A program made the position numbers and the translations under genes. Positions 8,567-17,363 of a stretch of 64,000 bases of DNA are shown here, in pieces. Numbering within the stretch: position 1 is the stretch's first letter; the number at the start of each line of letters is the position of its first letter. A model generated the notes under the pieces. The model was not told where the DNA came from. It made no database searches and was given only the letters and a program-made list of their open reading frames with translations. The stretch is taken from contig NZ_JAYLLH010000001.1 in NCBI RefSeq assembly GCF_035818635.1, positions 62,001 to 126,000 of the forward strand. The letters run 5' to 3'. The DNA is from Mesobacterium_A hydrothermale. GTDB lineage: Bacteria; Pseudomonadota; Alphaproteobacteria; Rhodobacterales; Rhodobacteraceae.

Positions 8567-8582
8567 GATAGTATAACATATC
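8567..8582. promoter_or_regulatory. Zur-like operator box 2 (zur-znuCB side)
   Basis: GATAGTATAACATATC contains the reverse half-site ATGTTATAC typical of Zur operators. It sits 31 bases before the zur start. It is nested inside a longer inverted repeat, GGTTGATA (8554-8561) with TATCAACC (8579-8586). It would give autoregulation of zur and control of znuCB. Confidence 0.55.
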
Positions 8583-8613
8583 AACCCCCAAACATGCGGT
8601 GCAGGAGACAGGC

Positions 8614-9096
8614 ATGGACACCATCGGATTCGCCAAGCACGACCACGCGGCCTGCATCCAGACCGCGATTGCCACCGCGCGCGACCAATGCAGCGCGAAC
8701 GGTCTGCAACTGACCCCTGCGCGCGAGCGGGTGCTGGAAATCCTGCTGTCCGAACACCGGGCAATGGGGGCCTATGAAATCCTTGAGATCCTGCGCAACG
8801 AAGGGTTGGGGTCGCAACCGCCCGTGGCCTATCGCGCGCTGGATTTCCTGGTCAGCCATGGCTTTGCCCACAAGGTCGAAAAGCTGAATGCCTTTGTCGC
8901 CTGCAACCATCCGGGCCAGGATCACGCCCCCGCGTTCCTGATCTGCCGGATCTGTGGATCGGTTGCCGAAACCGCCGCCGTGCCCAAGGACAGCCTGCTG
9001 GGCGACACCGCCCGCGCCGCAGGTTTCGTCATTGAGAAGGTGGTGATCGAGGCAGAGGGCCTGTGTCCCAACTGCCGGGGAAAGGCCGCAGCATGA
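8614..9096 (+). CDS. zur: Fur-family zinc uptake regulator Zur
   Basis: I choose ATG 8614, preceded by AGGAG with 6-base spacing; a GTG at 8599 is the alternative. The 160-residue protein has an N-terminal winged helix (LTPARERVLEILLSEHRAMGAYEIL, with the recognition segment near PPVAYRALDFL). The C-terminal dimerisation domain carries metal-site candidates His in ACNHPGQDH and two CxxC pairs (CRICG and CPNCRG), as in other Zur proteins. It senses Zn(II) and represses high-affinity uptake. Its stop overlaps the znuC start (ATGA), so the regulator and transporter are translationally coupled. The divergent znuA shares the operator region. Confidence 0.92.
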   Translation: MDTIGFAKHDHAACIQTAIATARDQCSANGLQLTPARERVLEILLSEHRAMGAYEILEILRNEGLGSQPPVAYRALDFLVSHGFAHKVEKLNAFVACNHPGQDHAPAFLICRICGSVAETAAVPKDSLLGDTARAAGFVIEKVVIEAEGLCPNCRGKAAA

Positions 9097-9842
9097 ACAC
9101 GCTGGTCTCGATCAAGGGGCTGAACGTACGGTTGGGGGCGCAAACCGTACTACATGCCGTCGATTTCGAAATCGCGCCCGGGGAAATCGTGACCATTGTC
9201 GGGCCCAACGGGTCGGGCAAATCCACCCTGCTGCGTACCATCGTGGGGGCGCAGGCCCCGACCGCGGGCAAGGTGACGCTGAAGCCGGGGCTGCGCATCG
9301 GCTATGTTCCGCAGAAACTGCATATTGACCCGACGCTGCCAATGACCGTGCGCAGGTTCCTGGACTTACCGCGCCGGGTCAGCGATACCGACGCGTCGGC
9401 AGCGCTTCAGGAAGCCGGGGCCGGCGCGCTGGAAACCCGACAGATGAGCGGGCTGTCTGGCGGCCAGTTCCAGCGCGTTCTTCTGGCCCGCGCGATCCTT
9501 GCGAGGCCCGACCTGCTGATCCTGGACGAGGCGACGCAGGGATTGGACCAGCCCGGCTCTGCCGCCTTCTATCGCAAGATCGAGGAGGTCCGGAACGACC
9601 TGGGCTGCGCGGTGTTGATGGTCAGCCACGAATTGCACGTGGTCATGGCAGCCTCTGACCGGGTGGTCTGCCTGAACGGTCACGTCTGCTGCCAGGGCGA
9701 GCCCGAACATGTCGCGTCGGCCCCGGAATACCGGGCGTTGTTCGGGACCGGGACAAAGGGCGCGCTGGCGCTTTACCGGCATGAACACAGCCACGACCAT
9801 CACCACGATCACGACCATCCCCATCCCGAGATCGCGCAATGA
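9093..9842 (+). CDS. znuC: Zinc ABC transporter ATP-binding protein ZnuC
   Basis: The 249-residue ATPase has Walker A GPNGSGKST, the ABC signature LSGGQFQRV, Walker B LLILDEAT and switch His in MVSHELH. It has a His/Asp-rich tail (HEHSHDHHHDHDHPHP), which is frequent in zinc-transporter ATPases and may buffer or sense metal at the cytoplasmic face. The start ATG overlaps the zur stop by ATGA, and its own stop overlaps the znuB start in the same way. It energises ZnuB-mediated uptake of zinc delivered by ZnuA. Confidence 0.95.
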   Translation: MNTLVSIKGLNVRLGAQTVLHAVDFEIAPGEIVTIVGPNGSGKSTLLRTIVGAQAPTAGKVTLKPGLRIGYVPQKLHIDPTLPMTVRRFLDLPRRVSDTDASAALQEAGAGALETRQMSGLSGGQFQRVLLARAILARPDLLILDEATQGLDQPGSAAFYRKIEEVRNDLGCAVLMVSHELHVVMAASDRVVCLNGHVCCQGEPEHVASAPEYRALFGTGTKGALALYRHEHSHDHHHDHDHPHPEIAQ

Positions 9843-10645
9843 CCTTCCTCGACAGTTTCCTGATCCGCGCCGCGCTGGCCGGCGTTGGCGTTGCGCTGGC
9901 CGCGGCCCCTTTGGGCTGTTTCGTGGTCTGGCGCCGGATGGCGTATTTCGGCGATGCCACGGCGCATGCGGCAATCCTTGGAGTCGCGGTATCACTGGCG
10001 TTTTCGATGTCGGTCTTCACCGGCGCGCTTGTGATGGCGCTGATCATGGCCATCGCGGTGTCGACCCTGTCGGGGCGCGGATATGCCATGGACACGCTGC
10101 TGGGTGTGCTGGCCCATTCGGCGCTGGCCTTCGGGCTGGTGGCCGTGTCCTTTCTGCAGGGCGTGCGGATCGACCTGATGGCGTATCTTTTCGGGGATAT
10201 CCTTGCGGTATCGCGGGCCGATCTGGGCGTGATCTGGGGCGGGGCGGTTCTGGTGCTGGCGTTGCTTTGGTGGCGCTGGTCGGCCTTGCTGACGTCAACG
10301 CTGAACCCCGACCTGGCCTATGCCGCCGGGATCGACCCGAAGCGCGAACAACTGGTGCTGACTATGGCGCTGGCGGTGGTGGTTGCCGTGGCGATCAAGG
10401 TGGTCGGCGTTCTGCTGATTGCTGCGCTGCTGATCATCCCCGCCGCCGCCGCGCGCCCCTTTGCCGCCACGCCGGAACGGATGGGCCTTTACGCGGCGAT
10501 TGCCGGGATCGGGTCGGCCCTCGGGGGGCTGCAACTGTCTTTTGCCTATGACACGCCAACAGGGCCAACCATCGTCTGTGTCGCGGCGGGGTTGTTCGCG
10601 GTGGCAAGCCTTGTGTCGATGGTTCGGCGCGGGGTGCAGGGCTAG
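9839..10645 (+). CDS. znuB: Zinc ABC transporter permease ZnuB
   Basis: The 268-residue polytopic membrane protein belongs to the ABC-3 permease family. About 8 hydrophobic segments are visible, beginning at residues 8-30. Family hallmarks include WRRMAYFGDATAHAAILGVA near residue 35, which couples to the ATPase, and LLIAALLIIPAAAARPFA in the later part. It forms the inner-membrane zinc channel with ZnuC. It is the third gene of the overlapping zur-znuC-znuB operon. The gene ends 15 bases before the 3' end of the convergent smc gene. Confidence 0.94.
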   Translation: MTFLDSFLIRAALAGVGVALAAAPLGCFVVWRRMAYFGDATAHAAILGVAVSLAFSMSVFTGALVMALIMAIAVSTLSGRGYAMDTLLGVLAHSALAFGLVAVSFLQGVRIDLMAYLFGDILAVSRADLGVIWGGAVLVLALLWWRWSALLTSTLNPDLAYAAGIDPKREQLVLTMALAVVVAVAIKVVGVLLIAALLIIPAAAARPFAATPERMGLYAAIAGIGSALGGLQLSFAYDTPTGPTIVCVAAGLFAVASLVSMVRRGVQG

Positions 10646-10660
10646 GCCGCGCGCACCGGG

Positions 10661-13600
10661 TCAGGCGACCATCCGCTCGGCTTTTTTCAGGTCGACGGAC
10701 ACCAGCTGGCTGACGCCCTGTTCCTGCATCGTGACGCCGAACAGCCGGTCCATCCGTGCCATGGTCACGGCGTGGTGGGTGATGATCAGGAACCGGGTGT
10801 CGGTGCGGCGGCACATCTCGTCCAGCAGGTCGCAGAAACGGGTGACGTTGGCATCGTCCAGCGGGGCATCGACCTCGTCCAGCACGCAGATCGGGGCGGG
10901 GTTGGCCAGGAAGACGGCAAAGATCAGCGCCAGCGCGGTCAGCGTCTGTTCGCCCCCGGACAGCAGCGACAGGGTCGACAGTTTCTTGCCCGGCGGCTGG
11001 CACATGATCTCCAGCCCGGCTTCGAGCGGGTCGTCGCTTTCGACCATGACAAGGTTCGCCTCGCCGCCGCCAAACAGGTGCGTGAACAGCAGCGAGAAGT
11101 TGCTGTTCACCTGTTCGAACGCGGTCAGCAGCCGTTCGCGCCCTTCGCGGTTCAGGCCGGAAATGCCCGCGCGCAGGGTCTTGATCGCCTCTTCCAGGTC
11201 CTGCTTTTCGGCGATCAGTGTGTCGTGTTCGACCTGCACCTCCTTGGCGTCTTCCTCGGCCCGCAGGTTTACGGCACCCAAGGCGTCGCGCTGGCGTTTC
11301 AGGCGGTTGACCTCGGCGTCCAGCGCTTCGCTCGCAGGCATGCTGTCGGGGTCCGCATCGACACTTTCGAGGAGCTTGTCCGGCGACATCTCGGTTTCTT
11401 CGACGATCCGCTGGCGAGCATAGCTGGCGGTCTCGCGGGCGGCATCGGCGCGGGCTTCGGCGCGGGCGCGGGTTTCGCGCGCTTCGGATGCGGCGCGTTC
11501 GGCGGTGCGTTCGGCCTGCTCTGCCTCGCGCAGGCGGCCTTCGCCGGCCGACAGCGCATCGGCGGCGGCAGCGCGGCGGGCCTCTGCCGTTGCGATGGCC
11601 TTGCCCAGTTCGTCGCGCTTGGCGGCCAGTTCCGAAGGCGCCTTCGACGCCTCGGCCAATTCCGCCTCGGTTGCGCTGCGGCGTTCGGCCAGTTCGGCAC
11701 TGCGCTTTTCGGCGGTGTCCAGCCGGTGACGCCAGCCCGACAGGTCCTTGGTCACCTGCTGTGACCGGCCCTTGCGCGCCTCGCCTTCGCGGCGGATTTC
11801 ATCATGGGCCGAACGCTTGGACATCATCGTCATCCGCGCCGCCTCGACCGTCATACGCACGTCTTCCACCTGTGCGCGGGCGGCACCCAGATCGCCCAGA
11901 TCGGCCATGGCGCGCTGGGCCTCTTGCACCTGGGCGCGGGCGGCGGTGGCTTCGTCCTCGTGCCGTGTGACGGCCATGGCCAGGCTTTCCAGCTTGCCCT
12001 CGGCAAGGTTCTGGTCGGCCTCTGCCCGGCTCAGCATCCGGCTGGCCTGTGTCACGGCGGCATCGGCCTCGCGCCGGGCCTGGCGGGCGTCCTTGTCGGC
12101 CTGGGTCAGTTCCGCCAACCGTTTCGACAGGGCTTCGTGCGCATCGCGAGCCCCGTCAAGACGGGCGTTGGCGCGGGCGGTTTCCTGTTTCAGCTGTTCC
12201 AGCCGGTTCAGCTGTTCCAGCCGCAGCGCGGCGGCGGAAGGCGCGTCCTCGGCCCAGGCGCGATAGCCGTCCCAGCGCCACAGGTCGCCTTCCAGCGTGA
12301 CAAGCCGTTGCCCGGGTTTCAGCGCGGCCTGCAGGCGTGGGCCGTCTTCGGGGCCAACCAGACCGATCTGCGACAGGCGGCGTTCCAGCACCTCGGGGAC
12401 CGAGACATGCCGGGTCAGCGGAGTGACACCTTCGGGCAAGGGCGTTGGCGTGTCATAGCCGGGCAGCAACGTCCAGCCAGAGGGGCCGTCGGCCTCGACC
12501 TCGGGCGCGCGCAGGTCGTCGGCCAGTGCCGCGCCAAGCGCCTTTTCAAAGCCCTGTTCGACCTGCAAGCGGTCCATGACCTGCCCGCCCTCGGCGGTGT
12601 CGCGCTGCAACAGGCGCGCCAGTGCGGTGGTTTCGGCACGCAGGGCGTTGGCCTCGCCCTCGGCCTCTGACCGTTCGGCGCGGGCGTCGGCCTCGCGCTT
12701 CTGGGTTTCGGCGCGCGCGGCTTCGGCATCGACCAGCACCTTTTCGGCGCGTTCGGCCATGGCGTGGGCACGGGCCTGGTCGGCCTCGGCCATGACCCGG
12801 GCCTCTTTCGCGGCAGCCAGTGCCCGCTGGGCAGCCTCGACAGCCTCGCGGGCGCGGACCGCTTCGCCTTCGGCCTTGGCCTGCGTTTTCTGGCTGTCCG
12901 ACAGGAATCGCTGCGCCGACTGGTGGCGGGCGGCAAGGCGGGCGACATCCTCGGTGATTTCGGTCAGATCGCTTTCGCGGGTCTGCAGCACCTCTGCCGC
13001 CTCGCGCGCGGCGTCAGACGCCATCGCCAGCTTGTCTTCGTGGCCTTCGCTGGCCTTGGCCAATTCGCGCGATTCCCATTCCAGCCGTTCGATGGTTTCG
13101 ACCGCGTCGCGGTTCAGGCTGGCCTCGCGTTCCATGTCCTTGGTCAGCTGGTCGATCCGCCGGGTCAGCGTTTCGATCATATCCCTGGCGCGGGTTTCCT
13201 GGTCGGTCAGTGTGTCGCGCTGCACGCTCAGCCGTTGCAGCACGGCGGCGGCGATCGCCTCTTCCTCGCGCAGCGGGGGCAGGTCGGCGTCGCGCGCCTC
13301 GCGGGCCCTGGTGGTTTCGCGCGCGGCTTTCTCTGCCTGAGCAGCTTCGGTCACGCGCTGCCGCAAGTCATCCTCGGCGGCCTGGCGCTGGATATCGGCC
13401 TCTTTCCAGCGGCGGTAAAGCAGCAGGGATTCGGCGCGACGCAGTTCCTCGCCAATGGCGCGATAGCGGGCGGCCTGCCTCGCCTGCCGCGCCAGCGTGG
13501 TCAACTGGTTGGCCAGCTGTTCGATCACGTCGTCGACCCGCAGCAGGTTCTGTTCGGTGCTTTTCAGCTTCAACTCGGCCTCGTGCCGGCGCTGGTAAAG

Positions 13601-14116
13601 CCCGCTGATCCCGGCGGCTTCTTCCAGGATGCGGCGACGGTTCTTCGGCTTGGCATTGATCAGTTCCGAAATCTGCCCCTGCCGCACCAGAGCGGGCGAA
13701 TGGGCCCCGGTCGAGGCGTCGGCGAACAGCATCTGCACGTCGCGGGCGCGCACGTCCTTGCCGTTGGTCTTGTAGGCGCTGCCGATGTCACGAGTAATGC
13801 GGCGCACGATTTCCAGCGTGTCGCTGTCGTTGAACCCGGCGGGGGCCAGCCGTTCGGAATTGTCGATATGCAGGCTGACCTCGGCAAAGTTCCGCGCCGC
13901 CCGGGTCGCGGCACCGGCAAAGATCACGTCCTCCATCCCGCCGCCGCGCATCGCGGTGGGGCGGTTTTCACCCATGACCCAGCGAAGCGCTTCCAGCAGG
14001 TTCGACTTGCCGCAGCCGTTCGGCCCCACGACGCCGGTCAGACCATCGGCGATGATCAGGTCGGTGGGATCGACAAAGCTTTTGAAGCCGTTGAGGCGCA
14101 GCCTGGAAAAGCGCAA
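10661..14116 (-). CDS. smc: Chromosome segregation protein SMC
   Basis: The 1151-residue ATPase organises and segregates the chromosome as a dimer with ScpA/ScpB. The N-terminal head has Walker A GPNGCGKSN within the family opening RLNGFKSFVDPTDL. Long Ala/Glu/Arg-rich coiled coils fill most of the length, with a hinge near the middle (ADDLRAPEVEADGP onward). The C-terminal head carries the ABC signature LLSGGEQTLTALAL and Walker B ICVLDEVDAPLDD. I start it at TTG 14116, giving LRFSRLRLNGF and the usual family length. An ATG at 14176 would add 20 residues unlike the family. The extreme Ala/Glu/Arg content generates long but meaningless open frames on the other strand. Confidence 0.95.
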   Translation of the reverse strand: MRFSRLRLNGFKSFVDPTDLIIADGLTGVVGPNGCGKSNLLEALRWVMGENRPTAMRGGGMEDVIFAGAATRAARNFAEVSLHIDNSERLAPAGFNDSDTLEIVRRITRDIGSAYKTNGKDVRARDVQMLFADASTGAHSPALVRQGQISELINAKPKNRRRILEEAAGISGLYQRRHEAELKLKSTEQNLLRVDDVIEQLANQLTTLARQARQAARYRAIGEELRRAESLLLYRRWKEADIQRQAAEDDLRQRVTEAAQAEKAARETTRAREARDADLPPLREEEAIAAAVLQRLSVQRDTLTDQETRARDMIETLTRRIDQLTKDMEREASLNRDAVETIERLEWESRELAKASEGHEDKLAMASDAAREAAEVLQTRESDLTEITEDVARLAARHQSAQRFLSDSQKTQAKAEGEAVRAREAVEAAQRALAAAKEARVMAEADQARAHAMAERAEKVLVDAEAARAETQKREADARAERSEAEGEANALRAETTALARLLQRDTAEGGQVMDRLQVEQGFEKALGAALADDLRAPEVEADGPSGWTLLPGYDTPTPLPEGVTPLTRHVSVPEVLERRLSQIGLVGPEDGPRLQAALKPGQRLVTLEGDLWRWDGYRAWAEDAPSAAALRLEQLNRLEQLKQETARANARLDGARDAHEALSKRLAELTQADKDARQARREADAAVTQASRMLSRAEADQNLAEGKLESLAMAVTRHEDEATAARAQVQEAQRAMADLGDLGAARAQVEDVRMTVEAARMTMMSKRSAHDEIRREGEARKGRSQQVTKDLSGWRHRLDTAEKRSAELAERRSATEAELAEASKAPSELAAKRDELGKAIATAEARRAAAADALSAGEGRLREAEQAERTAERAASEARETRARAEARADAARETASYARQRIVEETEMSPDKLLESVDADPDSMPASEALDAEVNRLKRQRDALGAVNLRAEEDAKEVQVEHDTLIAEKQDLEEAIKTLRAGISGLNREGRERLLTAFEQVNSNFSLLFTHLFGGGEANLVMVESDDPLEAGLEIMCQPPGKKLSTLSLLSGGEQTLTALALIFAVFLANPAPICVLDEVDAPLDDANVTRFCDLLDEMCRRTDTRFLIITHHAVTMARMDRLFGVTMQEQGVSQLVSVDLKKAERMVA

Positions 14117-14303
14117 TTCGCAAGGTCCTGATTCCGGTTCCTGGGAAAGTGTTGGCGCTTGGCGGGTGCGAGTCAAACCTTTTGGGCCTTATTTCGCGGG
14201 TCGGCGCGGCCTTATCCACAAGATATTGCGCGTCCGGCGTTAACTTGACTTTGCAGCCGCGATGTCTTCGCCTGTCGCCCGCGATCCAGCCAAGGGGGAC
14301 CCG

Positions 14304-14765
14304 ATGACCGTTACAATTCGCAAGGCAGACCCGGCAGAGCCACAGGCCACCGCGCTTTTGCAGGCCAGCCACGCGCTGATGCGGTTGCTGTTTCCGCCTG
14401 AGGACAACTACTTTCTTGAAATCGAGGAATTGCGCGTGCCGTCGATCACGTTCCTGGTTGCCGAAGGGCCGGACGGTGTGGTGCTGGGAACAGGGGCGCT
14501 GGCGCGGAAGGATGGCTACGCCGAGGTCAAGTCGATGTTCGTGGCACCCGAAGCGCGCGGGCAGGGGGTTGCAGCCAAGGTCCTGCACGCACTCGAACAA
14601 CTTGCGCGGGACGAAGACGTCGCCGTGATGCGGCTGGAAACCGGCACCTTGCTGGACGCGGCGCACAGGCTGTATGAGCGCCATGGTTTTGTGGCGCGCG
14701 GGCCGTTCGGTGACTACACCGAAAGTGCCAGCAGCCTGTTCTTCGAAAAGTCCTTGAGGGGCTAG
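14304..14765 (+). CDS. GNAT-family N-acetyltransferase
   Basis: The 153-residue protein starts at ATG 14304 with AAGGGGG a short distance upstream; an ATG at 14262 is the alternative. The acetyl-CoA-binding motif A is clear (VKSMFVAPEARGQGVAAKVL, with the pyrophosphate loop R-G-Q-G-V-A). It is followed by the motif B region (RLYERHGFVARGPF). It should transfer an acetyl group from acetyl-CoA to a small molecule or protein amine; the substrate cannot be told. Close relatives are often annotated as PhnO- or YjgM-like GNATs. The gene stands alone, divergent from smc and overlapping a convergent lipoprotein gene by 4 bases. Confidence 0.85.
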   Translation: MTVTIRKADPAEPQATALLQASHALMRLLFPPEDNYFLEIEELRVPSITFLVAEGPDGVVLGTGALARKDGYAEVKSMFVAPEARGQGVAAKVLHALEQLARDEDVAVMRLETGTLLDAAHRLYERHGFVARGPFGDYTESASSLFFEKSLRG

Positions 14766-15124
14766 CGGCAGCTTCCCTGCCCGCGCAGGACCCAACAGGC
14801 CGCGCGCGGTCTGCGCGCCATGCGGGGCGCCGGGTTGGCGCCGCAGGCCAGCCCCATGTGCATCATCGACGGATCACCCTGTACCCAGCCGACCGTGCAT
14901 CCCGTCACCTGCTGGGTGGCCAGCACGCCCCGCCGGGCGACGGAGGCGAATCGCGGAAAGCGTTCGGGTGAAACGCGCATCACCTCTGCCACGCTGCCGC
15001 GCTGGCGGATCAGGAAATCACTTCCCCCGGCGCTGGCACGCGTGGCGGGGATACCGTGAAATCCTGGCCCTGCGGTGTTGCACGCGCCAAGGAAAATCAA
15101 GCAGATCAAAAGGGTTCTGGGCAT
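14762..15124 (-). CDS. Small predicted lipoprotein of unknown function
   Basis: I choose the Met at 15124, which gives a lipoprotein signal: MPRTLLICLIFLGAC with lipobox FLGAC. A Met at 15175 would precede the signal with hydrophilic residues. The mature part is about 105 residues. It is basic and contains four cysteines and the segment FLIRQRGSVAEVMRVSPERF, with a Cys-containing turn VTGCTVGWVQGDPS. The spacing suggests disulfides and a small beta fold. I do not recognise the family. Its stop overlaps the stop of the GNAT gene on the other strand. The upstream region is shared with the divergent membrane-protein gene at 15247. Confidence 0.6.
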   Translation of the reverse strand: MPRTLLICLIFLGACNTAGPGFHGIPATRASAGGSDFLIRQRGSVAEVMRVSPERFPRFASVARRGVLATQQVTGCTVGWVQGDPSMMHMGLACGANPAPRMARRPRAACWVLRGQGSCR

Positions 15125-15221
15125 TCCACAGGAAACGCCGACATCGGTTAAAAAAACCTGAATCTCAGAACCCACTTCTTTCTTTACATGCGAAGATTAG
15201 AATGTATTATACATCTCAATC

Positions 15222-15250
15222 TTGGAATGTAATGGGAACCAATCCAATGA
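15222..15250 (+). promoter_or_regulatory. Motif TTGG-N12-ACCAATCCAATGA, copy 1
   Basis: TTGG at 15222 and ACCAATCCAATGA at 15238-15250 flank 12 unrelated bases, with TTGG and CCAA forming an inverted repeat. The same parts occur at identical spacing at 16545-16573, before the FadR-type regulator gene. FadR-family operators are typically short inverted repeats with TGGT/ACCA arms, so this is a candidate operator. The final ATG is also the likely start codon of the membrane protein. Confidence 0.5.
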
Positions 15251-16467
15251 GTGAAGCTCTCAAACGTCCGGCGGACAAGTATTCGCCGCTCTACTTCCTC
15301 GCCTCGCTGGGCGCTGGTGGTATCTCCGTGACCTTTTTCATGGTCTTTTTCTTCTGGGTGAAACACCCCGGTCAGCCCGTGCCGGTGTTCGAAGACATCA
15401 TGGCCGCCTTCACCACCGGCTCGGTGCCGCTGAAGGCCGCGATCGTGATCGCATGGGTCGGCATTGCGGTGTTCGCCTTCCTCAATATCAAGTCGCTGAT
15501 CTGGAACATTGGCGCGCTGAACCGCTTCAAGAAAACCGACGCCTATAAGGCGTTGCGCAATTCCAACGCGGAATCGACCCTGCTGGCTTATCCGTTGGCG
15601 CTGGCGATGACGGTGAACGTCGGCTTCATCCTCGGCCTCGTGTTCGTGCCACAGCTGTGGAGCGTGGTGGAATACCTGTTCCCGATGGCCATGGTCGCCT
15701 TCGGTCTGATCGCCGTGATCGCGTTCCGCATCATCGCCGATTTCCTGGGCCGCGTGCTGTCCAAGGGGGGCGTGTTCGACGTGACCGCGCACAACTCTTT
15801 CGCACAGATGCTGCCGGCCTTCGCCATCGCGATGATCGCTGTCGGCTTCTCTGCGCCTGCCGCGATGAGCACGGCAACCGTGACCGTGACCGCCAGCCTG
15901 ATCATCTCGACCTTCCTGGGTGTTGCCGCAATCCTCTACACTGTGTTGGCGGCGACTTCGGCCATCAGCTCGATGTTGCAGCACGGCACCCATCGCGAAG
16001 CGGCCCCGACCCTGATGGTCGTCGTTCCGATCATCACCGTTCTGGGCATCATGTTCCTGCGTCAAGACCACGGCCTGCACACCACGTTCGAGGTGCACGG
16101 CGGGGCTGGTGAGACGATGATCTTCCTGGCGCGTCTGCTGTCGGTTCAGGTGGTCTTTCTGCTGCTGGGCATGCTGGTGCTGCGTCGCCAGGGGTACTTC
16201 AATGACTTCGTGATGGGGTCCAAGACCTCGCCGGGGTCTTACGCCCTGGTCTGCCCGTTCGTCGCCCTGTCGGTCATGACGCATTTCTTCACCAACAAGG
16301 GTCTGGTCGCAGCCGGTGCCATCGCCAAGTTCGGCGTGGCCTACTGGGCGCTGTCGGCCATCGCCATCGCGCTGATGCTGGTCGCCATCTTCCTGGTGTT
16401 CCGCCTGAACGCACAGCACTTTGGCAAGACCAAGCCGTCTGGCGCGGTCGCGGTTCCCGCCGAGTAA
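15247..16467 (+). CDS. Multipass inner-membrane protein, possibly TsoY/TDT-like
   Basis: From ATG 15247 the protein has 406 residues with about 10 hydrophobic helices. The first is in LASLGAGGISVTFFMVFFFW. The Gly-rich first helix and the paired-helix layout recall the tellurite-resistance/dicarboxylate (TDT) transporter group. I also recall similar Roseobacter proteins being called TsoY family. Neither link was checked. No in-frame TGA is present, so this copy is not a selenoprotein. ATG 15232 is in frame and would add five residues; neither start has a strong ribosome-binding site. A good terminator follows, then a FadR-type regulator gene sharing the upstream motif. The transport substrate is unknown. 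Confidence 0.72.
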   Translation: MSEALKRPADKYSPLYFLASLGAGGISVTFFMVFFFWVKHPGQPVPVFEDIMAAFTTGSVPLKAAIVIAWVGIAVFAFLNIKSLIWNIGALNRFKKTDAYKALRNSNAESTLLAYPLALAMTVNVGFILGLVFVPQLWSVVEYLFPMAMVAFGLIAVIAFRIIADFLGRVLSKGGVFDVTAHNSFAQMLPAFAIAMIAVGFSAPAAMSTATVTVTASLIISTFLGVAAILYTVLAATSAISSMLQHGTHREAAPTLMVVVPIITVLGIMFLRQDHGLHTTFEVHGGAGETMIFLARLLSVQVVFLLLGMLVLRRQGYFNDFVMGSKTSPGSYALVCPFVALSVMTHFFTNKGLVAAGAIAKFGVAYWALSAIAIALMLVAIFLVFRLNAQHFGKTKPSGAVAVPAE

Positions 16468-16487
16468 GGCTGACCGCGTCACTCGAG

Positions 16488-16514
16488 GGCCCCGGAGAAA
16501 TCCGGGGCCTTTCT
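16488..16514 (+). terminator. Rho-independent terminator after the membrane-protein gene
   Basis: GGCCCCGGA pairs with TCCGGGGCC around a GAAA loop and is followed by TTTCT. It separates the membrane-protein gene from the regulator gene, so the latter has its own promoter. Confidence 0.8.
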
Positions 16515-16544
16515 CGTGCGCGGATCCCTTGCCTGAACTGTTCT

Positions 16545-16573
16545 TTGGTCATATCAATTTACCAATCCAATGA
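16545..16573 (+). promoter_or_regulatory. Motif TTGG-N12-ACCAATCCAATGA, copy 2
   Basis: TTGG at 16545 and ACCAATCCAATGA at 16561-16573 match copy 1 with the same 12-base gap. TTGGT and ACCAA form inverted arms. It ends 11 bases before the regulator's ATG, the expected place for an autoregulatory operator. Confidence 0.5.
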
Positions 16574-16583
16574 AGAGTACCCC

Positions 16584-17354
16584 ATGCCGTTCCAAAAGGT
16601 GCAGCCCGAGAAACTGTCCTCTGCCGTCACGCACCAGATCGAAAAGCTGATCCTGCGCGGTATCTTGCGCCCGGGGGAACGGCTGCCTGCGGAACGCGAA
16701 CTGTCCGAACGGCTGGGGGTGTCGCGGCCTTCCTTGCGTGAGGCGATTGCCGAACTCCAGGCGAAGGGTCTGCTGACCACCCGCGCAGGCGCGGGGATCT
16801 TTGTTGCCGACGTGCTGGGATCGGCCTTTTCCGAGGCGTTGATCAAGTTGTTCGCCACCCATGACGAAGCGGTTTTCGACTACTTGTCGTTCCGTCGGGA
16901 CATGGAAGGTTTGGCCGCCGAACGCGCGGCAAAGCTGGGCACCGATACCGATCTGGCGGTGATCCAGGCGGTCTATGACAAGATGAGCGCCGCCCATGGC
17001 AAGCGCAATCCGGCGGACGAGGCACAGCTTGATGCCGATTTCCATCTTGCGATCATCGAGGCCAGCCACAACGTGGTCATGCTGCACATGATGCGATCGA
17101 TGTACCAGCTGCTGCGCGAAGGCGTGTTCTACAACCGCAGCATCATGTTCAAGCAGCGAATGACCCGCGACACGCTGCTGGATCAGCATCGCGCCATCAA
17201 CGATGCGTTGCAGGCCCGCGACGCGGTCCGCGCCCGGAAGGCGGTCGAAACGCATCTGGACTATGTCGAAAAGGCGCTGCACCAGAATCGCAAGTCCGAG
17301 GCGAACGAGGAAATCGCCCGCCAGCGCCTCGAATACGAACGCAAACGGGGCTAG
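16584..17354 (+). CDS. FadR-type (GntR family) transcriptional regulator with FCD domain
   Basis: The 256-residue protein has an N-terminal GntR winged helix with the classical signature RPGERLPAERELSERLGVSRPSLREAIAELQ, quoted here only as its landmarks RLPAERELS and SRPSLREAI. The C-terminal FCD helical domain has candidate metal ligands (DADFHLAIIEASHN, then LDQHRAIN, then ETHLDYV). FCD regulators respond to small carboxylates or sugar acids. I choose ATG 16584; a TTG at 16545 would start inside the presumed operator. The gene follows a terminator. The motif upstream is shared with the membrane-protein gene, suggesting that both are controlled by this protein. Confidence 0.88.
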   Translation: MPFQKVQPEKLSSAVTHQIEKLILRGILRPGERLPAERELSERLGVSRPSLREAIAELQAKGLLTTRAGAGIFVADVLGSAFSEALIKLFATHDEAVFDYLSFRRDMEGLAAERAAKLGTDTDLAVIQAVYDKMSAAHGKRNPADEAQLDADFHLAIIEASHNVVMLHMMRSMYQLLREGVFYNRSIMFKQRMTRDTLLDQHRAINDALQARDAVRARKAVETHLDYVEKALHQNRKSEANEEIARQRLEYERKRG

Positions 17355-17363
17355 GCGCGGGGT

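Noticed and set aside
15247..16467. Selenoprotein reading of the membrane protein
   Set aside because: I recall the similar family including selenoproteins, but this frame contains no in-frame TGA and needs no recoding.
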